NCBI GenBank assembly: GCA_021788955.1
Contig: JAJYKC010000237.1
Span: 1-5,415 of the forward strand
DNA length: 5,415 bases
Reading direction: 5' to 3'
From: Acidobacteriota bacterium
GTDB lineage: Bacteria > Acidobacteriota > Terriglobia > Bryobacterales > Bryobacteraceae
A program made the position numbers and the translations under genes. Every line of letters begins with the position of its first letter. Position 1 is the first letter of the stretch. The notes under the pieces are model-generated. The model made no database searches. It was not told the origin of the DNA and saw only the letters and a program-made list of their open reading frames with translations. Positions 1 to 5,415 of the stretch are shown one piece after another.

Positions 1-1
1 G

Positions 2-766
2 AATGAGTGGATCGCGCGGATGATGAATGCGCGGGCGGCGACGCTCGAAAATGCGCTGCGGGAGTTGCTGGACGGGCAGCAGAGTCTGGCGGCCGGCGGG
101 GCGAAGCTGGTGGACGAGTTCTACGGCCATCCGCTGATCGGCGGGTTGATGAAGGGCGGGAAGCACCCGTCGTACCTGGCGGCGCGGAACTTCGCGGGCA
201 TTCTGATGGACCTGGTGACGCCGGAACATCCGGGGACGATTACGTTCGATCAACTGGAGGAGGGAATCCAGAAGCTGCCGCAAGGGAACGTGCGGCGGAC
301 GCTGCTGGCGCTGATTCAAAATGTGGGCCGGGACCTAAACGCGGCACAGAAGGCGATTGAAGGTTGGTTCAACGACTCGATGGAGCGCGTGTCGGCGCGG
401 TACAAGCGGCGGACGCAGATGTGGACTTTGATTGTGGCTACGCTGATCACGATCGCCACGAACGCGGACACGATTCATTTTGCGCAGAGGCTGTGGCTGG
501 AGCCGGCGCTGCGGAGCATGGTGGCCGCCGCGGCGCAGCATGCCACGATGGCGGCGAGCGATGCGGCGGTGGCACAACTGGGGCAGATGATCGGCTGGCA
601 AGCGCAACAGGACTGGGGCCTACTCGGTTGGCTGGAGCGCGTGCTGGGGTGGCTGCTGACGGTGGGCGCGGTGTCGCTGGGGGCGCCGTTCTGGTTCGAC
701 ACGTTGAACCGGTTCGTGAATATCCGGGCTGAGGGGCGATCGCCAGCCGAAGCCGCGGCCCGATAA
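2..766 (+). CDS. Uncharacterised two-helix membrane protein, 5' end missing
   Basis: The frame is open from the first bases and reads NEWIARMMNA before the first in-window ATG (20), so the gene begins before the window. I count 254 visible codons. I recognise the pattern of a widespread family of unknown function: an N-terminal 'NEWIA' segment normally preceded by a membrane helix, a cytoplasmic-looking middle part, an amphipathic stretch WFNDSMERVSARYKRR (visible residues 122-137), and two hydrophobic helices (about 140-158 and 211-234). The second helix contains GAPFWFDTLNRFVN, which is typical of the family's C-terminal end. It probably sits in the inner membrane. No catalytic motif is visible and I assign no function. 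It shares no obvious theme with the biosynthetic genes that follow, so it is probably the neighbour that marks the left border of the cluster. Recognition of the family is from memory; the helices and the truncation are seen directly. Confidence 0.8.
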   Translation, partial: NEWIARMMNARAATLENALRELLDGQQSLAAGGAKLVDEFYGHPLIGGLMKGGKHPSYLAARNFAGILMDLVTPEHPGTITFDQLEEGIQKLPQGNVRRTLLALIQNVGRDLNAAQKAIEGWFNDSMERVSARYKRRTQMWTLIVATLITIATNADTIHFAQRLWLEPALRSMVAAAAQHATMAASDAAVAQLGQMIGWQAQQDWGLLGWLERVLGWLLTVGAVSLGAPFWFDTLNRFVNIRAEGRSPAEAAAR

Positions 767-779
767 GCAGCGCGCTATG

Positions 780-806
780 CTGGAATTTCCAGCCTGGAGA
801 TTCCAC
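780..806. repeat. Near-perfect dyad made of two related 13-bp palindromic units
   Basis: Bases 781-792 and 794-805 are inverted repeats of 12 bp around a single central base, with one T/G wobble, so transcribed RNA could form a stem of about 11 pairs with a GCC triloop. The element also reads as two direct copies of a 13-bp unit, ctggaatttccag (780-792) and ctggagattccac (794-806), the first being itself a dyad (ctggaa / ttccag). It lies 14 bases after the stop of the membrane-protein gene. No T-run follows, so it is a poor candidate for an intrinsic terminator. An operator or an intergenic repeat is possible. The structure is certain; the role is unknown. Confidence 0.55.
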
Positions 807-823
807 TCTGAGTCACTCTGAGC
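804..823 (+). repeat. 10-bp tandem repeat (cactctgagt / cactctgagc)
   Basis: Two adjacent 10-base units differ only in the last base. Ten is not a multiple of three, so the repeat shifts the reading frame. The ATG at 777 is in frame 3 and meets a TGA at 819-821 inside the repeat. If one unit is removed, the ATG at 777 reads straight into the fkbH-like frame without a stop. The repeat is seen directly; that it arose by duplication and disrupted the gene is inference. Confidence 0.7.
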
Positions 824-879
824 CGAAGCCTTGTCTGGCCGTCGCGGCCACGTTCACCGCCGAACCTATCGAAGAGGTT

Positions 880-2889
880 TTGTCGTTCTGGAACGACGAA
901 CTCGGGCTTGATTTGCCGCCAAGGTTTGCGCCTTTCAACCAGGTTTTTCAGGCGCTGCTCGATCCGACGTCGGTGCTGAACACGAATGCGGGCGGGGTGA
1001 ATGTCGTGCTGGTGCGGCTGGAGGACTGGGCTGCGGCGGGCGAGGATGCGCCGGGTCAGTTTGTGGAGGCGGTGCGGAAGTCGGCGGTGGCGGCGGAGTG
1101 GATTGTGGTTGTCTGTCCGGGCTCGGGCAGGTATGCGGAAGTTGCCTCGATGCTGCGCGCGCCGCTGGTGGGGCTTGATTCGGTGCAGTTCGCTGAGGCG
1201 GACGAGGTTTTAGCGCTGTATCCGGTGAGTGAGGTGGCGGATGCGGCGGCGGAGGCGCTCGGGCGGGTTCCGTACACGGAGGAGTTTTTCGCGGCGCTGG
1301 GCACGTGGATCGCGCGGCGGGTGAATGCGCTGCGGATGGCTCCTTACAAAGTGCTGGCGCTTGACTGCGATAACACGCTGTGGGAGGGAATCTGCGGGGA
1401 GGATGGTCCGGCGGGGGTGAAGATCGGGCCGGCGAATTTGGCTCTGCAGCGGTTTGCGCTCGAGCAGCGCGAGGCGGGGATGCTGCTGGCGCTGTGCAGC
1501 AAGAACAACGAAGCCGACGTATTCGAGACGATGGCGGCGCATCCGGAGATGCTGTTGAAGCCGGAGCATCTGACGGCGTGGCGCATCAACTGGGAGCCGA
1601 AATCGGCGGGGCTGGATGGGCTGGCGGCGGAGCTGGACCTCGCGCTCGACAGCTTCGTGTTCGCCGATGACGACCGGAGGGAGTGCGCGGAGGTGCAGGC
1701 GTCGTGCCCGGGCGTGCTGACGCTGCCTTTGCCGGAGGACGCGGACCAGATGCGGGATTTCCTGCGCCACGTGTGGGCGTTCGACCGCGTGAAGGTGACC
1801 GAAGCCGACCGCAAGCGCGCCGAGCAGTATGCGCAGAGGGCCGAGCGGCAGAAGGCGGCGCGGATGGCGGGGAGCCTGGCGGAGTTTCTCGCAGGGATCA
1901 ACCTGCAGGTGCGGATTGCGGCGCCGGCGGCGGGGGAGTTGGCGCGGGTGGCGCAGGTTACGCAGCGGACGAACCAGATGAACACTAGCGGCGCGCGGTT
2001 CACCGAAGCAGAGTTGCGCGCGCGGCTGGATGCGGGGACGCTCGAATGCCTGGCGGTGCATGTGGCGGACCGGTTCGGCGATTACGGTCTGGTGGGTGTG
2101 ATGTTGTACGGGTGCGAGGAGACGGCGTTGCGGGTGGAAGCCATGCTGCTGAGTTGCCGGGCGCTGGGACGCGGGGTGGAGCACCGGATGCTGGCGCACC
2201 TGGGCCGGTTGGCGGTGGAGCGAGGCCTCGAGACCATCGAGATTGCGTTCACGCCGATGGCGCGGAATGCTCCGGCGCGGACGTTTCTCGAATCGTTCGG
2301 CGTGGGCTGCGAAAAGGGTGCGTATTGCTTGCCGGCGGCCGAGGCGGCGGCTCATGTGTGGACGCCTCCGGAGGCGCCGGCTGTGCTGCCAACTTCCAAC
2401 GAGGGCGGGCCGAGAGCGGCGGCGCGGCGGAGGGCGGACTATGCGCGGATTGCGAATTCGCTGCGCACGGCGGGGCAGGTGGTTGCGGCGGTGAAGGCGC
2501 GGCGGGCTGCGGCGCGGACGCGGCACGTGGCGGCTGAAGAGCTGCCGCAGGGTGAGACGGAAGAGAGGCTGGCGGCGCTGTGGACGCAGTTGCTGGGCGC
2601 GTCGCCGATTGGGAGGGATGAGAGTTTCTTCGACTTGGGCGGGCACTCGCTGCTGGCGGTGCAGTTGCTTTCGCGGATCACGCGGGAGTTCGGCGTGGAA
2701 CTGACGCTCGATGCCGTCTACGGCGGGCCGCTGACGATTGCGGAACTGGCGCGGGCGATCGAGCTGGGCGGGCTGGAGCTGGCGAGTCCGGAAGAATACG
2801 AGGCGCTGCTGCGCGAGATCGAGGCGATGCCGGACGACGAGGTGCGCGCGCAGCTCGAGGCCGCGCAGGGCGAGCGCTCCGAGAGCTGA
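880..2889 (+). CDS. FkbH-type glyceryl-transferring HAD enzyme fused to a carrier protein domain
   Basis: FkbH-family proteins capture a glyceryl unit from 1,3-bisphosphoglycerate, dephosphorylate it and load it onto a carrier protein. Counting from the TTG at 880: residues about 1-150 form the N-terminal region. The HAD core follows, with DCDNTLWEG (D162, D164), CSKNN (206-210) and FADDDRRECAEV (D263-D265, where relatives usually read DDNP). A GNAT-like half has QRTNQMN (361-367), FGDYGLVGV (399-407) and CRALGRGVEH (426-435). After a basic linker, a PCP-like domain (561-630) carries FFDLGGHSLLA with phosphopantetheine site S590. An acidic tail EALLREIEAMPDDEV resembles NRPS module ends. The TTG start is doubtful: GAAGAGG lies only 2 bases before it, and conserved sequence continues upstream to about 835. 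The stop overlaps the next ATG by one base. The fold and carrier domain are clear; glyceryl as substrate is inferred from the family. Confidence 0.88.
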   Translation: MSFWNDELGLDLPPRFAPFNQVFQALLDPTSVLNTNAGGVNVVLVRLEDWAAAGEDAPGQFVEAVRKSAVAAEWIVVVCPGSGRYAEVASMLRAPLVGLDSVQFAEADEVLALYPVSEVADAAAEALGRVPYTEEFFAALGTWIARRVNALRMAPYKVLALDCDNTLWEGICGEDGPAGVKIGPANLALQRFALEQREAGMLLALCSKNNEADVFETMAAHPEMLLKPEHLTAWRINWEPKSAGLDGLAAELDLALDSFVFADDDRRECAEVQASCPGVLTLPLPEDADQMRDFLRHVWAFDRVKVTEADRKRAEQYAQRAERQKAARMAGSLAEFLAGINLQVRIAAPAAGELARVAQVTQRTNQMNTSGARFTEAELRARLDAGTLECLAVHVADRFGDYGLVGVMLYGCEETALRVEAMLLSCRALGRGVEHRMLAHLGRLAVERGLETIEIAFTPMARNAPARTFLESFGVGCEKGAYCLPAAEAAAHVWTPPEAPAVLPTSNEGGPRAAARRRADYARIANSLRTAGQVVAAVKARRAAARTRHVAAEELPQGETEERLAALWTQLLGASPIGRDESFFDLGGHSLLAVQLLSRITREFGVELTLDAVYGGPLTIAELARAIELGGLELASPEEYEALLREIEAMPDDEVRAQLEAAQGERSES

Positions 2890-4088
2890 TGCGCGTTCTG
2901 CTGGCATCGAGCGCGTCGTACGATCCGCCGCGGGGAGGCTCGACGCGGGGGAACCTGGCGTGGCTGGAGCACCTGGCGGGGAGCGGGCATGAGTGCGTCG
3001 TCGTGGCGGGTCTGCCGGTTGAAACAAAAGTGGAGGAACATGTTTCGGCGCCGCGGGCGCATCTGACGATACGGTCGGTGGAGAGCGCGGCGCACCGGGC
3101 GGCGTTGAAGGAGCAGGCCGCGCGGTTCCGGCCGGACTGGGTGCTGGTGTCTTCGGAGGACCTGAGCCACGCGCTGCTCGATGAGGCGCACCGCGCGGCG
3201 CCGGGGCGCGTGGTGTATCTGGCGCACACGCCGCAGTTTTATCCGTTTGGTCCGGCGGCGTGGAATGCGAGCGAGCGGGCGCGGCAGGCGGTGATCGGGT
3301 GCGCGGGGAGTGTGGCGAGCGCGAGGTTCACGGCGGCCTATATTTACGAGAACACGGGACGGCGGGCGGCAGTGATTCATCCGCCGATTTACGGCGCGGC
3401 TCCGTTCCGGCGGCTGGGGCGGTGGGAGGCGGGCGCGGTGGCGATGATCAACCCGTGCGATGTGAAGGGCGTCGCGATTTTCCGGCAACTGGCCCGGGAC
3501 AATCCGAGCCTGCCGTTCGCGGCGCTGCCGGGTTGGGGGACGACGCCGGAGGTGAAGGCGAGCCTGGACGCGGTGGGGAATTTTTCGTGGATCGAGCCGT
3601 GCCGTGACATCGAACAAATGCTCGAGCGGGCGCGTATCCTCGTTGTGCCGTCTCTGTGGATGGAGGGGTTCGGGTTGATTGTGGTGGAGGCGATGTTACG
3701 GGGGATTCCGGTGCTGGCGGCGGACGCGGGGGGATTGCGCGAGTCGGCGCTGGGCGCGGCGAGGCTGATTCCGGTGACGCCGATCGCGCGGTTTCAGGGG
3801 AAGTTTGACGCGCAGCATCTGCCGGTGGCCGAGGTTCCGGCGCAGGAGATCGGGCCGTGGCAGGAAGCTCTCGACGGGCTTATCCGGGACGCGGGGGCTT
3901 ACGAAACGGCTTCGCGCGCGTCTTATGAGGCGGCGAACGGATTTGTGGCGAGGCTGGACGCGGGCGAGATGGAGCGGTATCTTGCGGGGTTGCAGCCCGC
4001 GGCCGCGGCGGCGCCGGCTCCGGCGCTTTCGGCGCTGAGCGCGGAGAAGCGGGCGCTGCTCGAGCGGCGGCTTCGGCAACGGCGATGA
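2889..4088 (+). CDS. GT4-like glycosyltransferase with a megasynthase-type C-terminal tail
   Basis: This 399-residue protein has the GT-B layout: an N-terminal strand MRVLLASS with a glycine loop (G16-G17), then a C-terminal nucleotide-sugar half with NPCDVKG (K193) and the EX7E motif EGFGLIVVE (E259, E267) followed by PVLAADAGGLRES. These mark a retaining GT4-type glycosyltransferase. Donor and acceptor cannot be read from the sequence. It has no signal peptide or membrane helix, so it is probably cytoplasmic. After the catalytic part comes an Ala/Pro-rich linker (about 370-379) and a charged helix SAEKRALLERRLR (384-396), which resembles the short helix found ahead of NRPS modules. Its ATG sits in TGATG with the upstream stop, and its end overlaps the next gene by four bases (ATGA). 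Only a weak GAGAG precedes the start, so translation is probably coupled. It probably glycosylates the product or an intermediate of the assembly line. Confidence 0.85.
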   Translation: MRVLLASSASYDPPRGGSTRGNLAWLEHLAGSGHECVVVAGLPVETKVEEHVSAPRAHLTIRSVESAAHRAALKEQAARFRPDWVLVSSEDLSHALLDEAHRAAPGRVVYLAHTPQFYPFGPAAWNASERARQAVIGCAGSVASARFTAAYIYENTGRRAAVIHPPIYGAAPFRRLGRWEAGAVAMINPCDVKGVAIFRQLARDNPSLPFAALPGWGTTPEVKASLDAVGNFSWIEPCRDIEQMLERARILVVPSLWMEGFGLIVVEAMLRGIPVLAADAGGLRESALGAARLIPVTPIARFQGKFDAQHLPVAEVPAQEIGPWQEALDGLIRDAGAYETASRASYEAANGFVARLDAGEMERYLAGLQPAAAAAPAPALSALSAEKRALLERRLRQRR

Positions 4089-5415
4089 GGATTCTGCTGG
4101 CGCATAACTCGACTTACTTTCCGTCGGCGGGCGGAGGGGACAGGTCGAACCGGTTCTTACTCGAAGCGCTGGCCGCGCGCGGGCATCATTGCCGCATCGT
4201 GGCGCGGACGGCGTCGTACGGGCCGAAGGCGCAGGAGGATCTGGTGCGGGAGCTTTCGGCGCGGGGCGTGCCGGTGCTGTCGTCGGGGTCCGGCGTGGTG
4301 CTGTTCGGACGGAACGGCGTGGAGGTACACACCGTGGCGAACCATCCGAACCTGCGCGCTTACTTCGCTTCGCAGATGGAGAGCTTCGCTCCGGAGATCA
4401 TCATCGCTTCGACGGACGATCCGGCGCAGGTGCTGCTTGAAGCGGCGCTGCGGCCGCCCGCGGCGCGCGTTGTATTTCTGGCGCGGGCGAGTCTGCCGTT
4501 GCCGTTCGGGCCGGATTGCGCGTTTCCTAGCGCGCAGAAGACGGCGGTGCTGCGGCAGGTGGACGCGTTTGTCGGAGTAAGTGAGTATGTGGCCGGGTAC
4601 GCGCGGAAGTACGGCGGGATCGAGCATGCGGTGCATGTGCCGATTTCGCTGCTGGGGCCGGGGCCGTTTCCGGCGCTGGGGCGATTCGACAACGAGTTTG
4701 TGTTGATGGTGAATCCTTCGGCGACGAAGGGGATTGCGATTCTGGTGGGACTGGCGCGGGCGATGCCGGAGGCGCGGTTCGCGGCGATTCCTTCGTGGGG
4801 CACGACGGCGGAAGATATGGCGCTGCTGCGGACGCTCGGGAACGTGACGCTGCTCGATCCGGTGGACGATATCGCGGTGGTGCTGGAGCGGACGCGGGCG
4901 GTGCTGGTGCCGTCGTTGTGGGCGGAGGCGCGGTCGCGCATGGTGCTGGAATCGTTGATTCACGGCGTGCCGGTGCTGGCGAGCAACGTGGGCGGGTTGG
5001 GCGAAGCGCTGATGGGCGTTCCGTATTTGTTGCCGGTGAACCCGATTGTGCGCTACCGGGCGAAGGTGGATGAAAACATGGTGCCGGTGGCGGAGGTGCC
5101 GGAGCAGGACATCGGAGCGTGGCGGCAAACGCTCGAACGGCTGCTGACGGATCGCGCGCATTGGGAGGAGATTTCGGCGATGGGGCGCGCGCGGGCGCTC
5201 GATTATGAGAGCCGGTTGAACACGGGGCCGCTCGAGGCGATTTTCGAGCGGGCGCTGAGCGGGGCGCCGCGGCGGACGATGGCGGCGGCCGCTCCGCTGA
5301 ATGAGGATAAGCGGAAGTTACTCGCGTTGAAGTTGAAGTCGCGGCAGAGGCCGGCGGGGCAGGGTGAGTGGTTCGCGGCAACGGCGGCGCGTAGGCCGGG
5401 AAGGCTGCGGCTGTT
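4085..5415 (+). CDS. Second GT4-like glycosyltransferase, paralogue of the preceding one, open at the 3' edge
   Basis: From the ATG at 4085, inside the ATGA overlap with the previous gene, the frame stays open for 443 codons to the window end. It is collinear with its neighbour: MRILLAHNSTYFPSAGG against MRVLLASSASYDPPRGG at the N-terminus, NPSATKG (K215) against NPCDVKG, SWGTT against GWGTT, and VPVAEVPEQDIG against LPVAEVPAQEIG. The EX7E spacing is kept (E281, E289), but the loop reads EARSRMVLE instead of EGFGLIVVE. It also has LARASLPLPFGP where the neighbour has LAHTPQFYPFGP. This suggests a tandem duplication with diverged specificity. Its Ala/Pro linker is followed by LNEDKRKLLALKLKSRQR (405-422), again like an NRPS-preceding helix. 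Beyond that the frame does not stop, and residues from 427 look like a thioesterase start. No clear Shine-Dalgarno is visible, so translational coupling is likely. The family is clear; substrates are unknown. Confidence 0.83.
   Translation, partial: MRILLAHNSTYFPSAGGGDRSNRFLLEALAARGHHCRIVARTASYGPKAQEDLVRELSARGVPVLSSGSGVVLFGRNGVEVHTVANHPNLRAYFASQMESFAPEIIIASTDDPAQVLLEAALRPPAARVVFLARASLPLPFGPDCAFPSAQKTAVLRQVDAFVGVSEYVAGYARKYGGIEHAVHVPISLLGPGPFPALGRFDNEFVLMVNPSATKGIAILVGLARAMPEARFAAIPSWGTTAEDMALLRTLGNVTLLDPVDDIAVVLERTRAVLVPSLWAEARSRMVLESLIHGVPVLASNVGGLGEALMGVPYLLPVNPIVRYRAKVDENMVPVAEVPEQDIGAWRQTLERLLTDRAHWEEISAMGRARALDYESRLNTGPLEAIFERALSGAPRRTMAAAAPLNEDKRKLLALKLKSRQRPAGQGEWFAATAARRPGRLRL
5363..5415 (+). 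other. Possible start of a type II thioesterase domain fused to the second glycosyltransferase
   Basis: In frame with the glycosyltransferase, the last codons read GEWFAATAARRPGRLRL and end on 'tt', compatible with a following Phe. Type II thioesterases of NRPS/PKS clusters (GrsT type) typically open with W-F, a Pro/Arg-rich stretch, and then R-L-R-L-F-C-F-P, before the strand leading to the catalytic Ser. The match is short and the decisive part lies outside the window, so this is a pattern-based inference. Confidence 0.4.

Larger units (their letters stand above)
777..879 (+). other. Probable displaced 5' end of the fkbH-like gene
   Basis: In the frame of the downstream gene, bases 835-879 encode LAVAATFTAEPIEEV, which matches the conserved first strand that opens FkbH-type enzymes of NRPS clusters, as I remember the family. 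That frame is open back to a stop at 730-732 but offers no ATG, GTG or TTG before 880. The candidate start ATG at 777, 10 bases after the upstream stop, lies in another frame and would join only if one copy of the 10-bp repeat at 804-823 were absent. The joined protein would begin MLEFPAWRFHSEPKPC and continue into the conserved strand. An alternative is a rare CTG start at 835. No good ribosome binding site is visible for any choice. Confidence 0.5.

Noticed and set aside
364..732. A 122-codon + strand frame inside the membrane-protein gene
   Set aside because: It is out of frame with a protein whose family pattern is recognisable; its Gly/Ala/Asp-rich translation is typical of a shifted frame.
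781..805. The hairpin as an intrinsic transcription terminator
   Set aside because: No run of T follows the stem on either strand, and the sequence after it is mixed.
880..882. TTG 880 as the true start of the fkbH-like gene
   Set aside because: The conserved family strand continues about 15 residues upstream, and the purine-rich GAAGAGG is only 2 bases away, so I treat it as the first formal start and not the real one.
1351..1680. A plain HAD phosphatase such as phosphoserine phosphatase
   Set aside because: The HAD core is embedded between an FkbH-type N-terminal region and a GNAT-like half with QRTNQMN and FGDYGLVGV, and is fused to a carrier domain, which together specify the FkbH class.
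1210..3027. A 605-codon open frame on the minus strand
   Set aside because: It lies opposite the FkbH gene, its translation is dominated by Arg, Pro, His and Gln without any domain pattern, and long antisense frames are expected in GC-rich coding DNA.
4157..5161. A 334-codon open frame on the minus strand opposite the second glycosyltransferase
   Set aside because: It has the same Arg/His/Pro-rich antisense composition and no recognisable motif, while the + strand has clear GT4 motifs throughout.

Overview
The window is uniformly GC-rich (roughly two thirds G+C by eye) with strongly G/C-biased third codon positions. Every gene I can support reads on the + strand. Base composition, codon style and gene content (an uncharacterised two-helix membrane protein beside a carrier-protein-based biosynthetic operon) fit a soil bacterium. 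Acidobacteriota of the Solibacter/Bryobacter type is my best guess, but this is inference from style and not a placement.

Layout: (1) bases 2-766 are the 3' part of a gene for an uncharacterised membrane protein that starts before the window. (2) Bases 767-879 hold a short junction with a near-perfect 25-bp dyad, a 10-bp tandem repeat, and sequence that still encodes the conserved N-terminal strand of the next protein but has no usable start codon in frame. (3) Bases 880-2889 (with homology extending upstream to about 835) encode an FkbH-type HAD enzyme fused to an NRPS-style carrier domain. (4) Bases 2889-4088 encode a GT4-like glycosyltransferase. (5) Bases 4085 to the end encode a second, paralogous GT4-like glycosyltransferase that is still open at the window edge, and whose last visible residues look like the start of a type II thioesterase domain. 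Genes 3, 4 and 5 overlap by 1 and 4 bases, so they form a translationally coupled operon.

How the genes may work together: FkbH enzymes take a glyceryl unit from 1,3-bisphosphoglycerate and load it as a thioester onto a carrier protein. Here the enzyme carries its own PCP-like domain, which suggests a self-loading glyceryl starter or extender unit for an NRPS or NRPS/PKS line encoded downstream. Both glycosyltransferases end in an Ala/Pro linker followed by a short charged helix of the 'S-x-E-K-R-x-L-L' kind that usually precedes NRPS modules. This hints that they dock onto, or were once fused to, the assembly line. The window is therefore probably the left edge of a glycosylated NRPS-type natural-product cluster.

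The most notable points are the apparent 10-bp frameshifting duplication at the 5' end of the fkbH-like gene, the megasynthase-like tails on both glycosyltransferases, and the probable glycosyltransferase-thioesterase fusion at the right edge.
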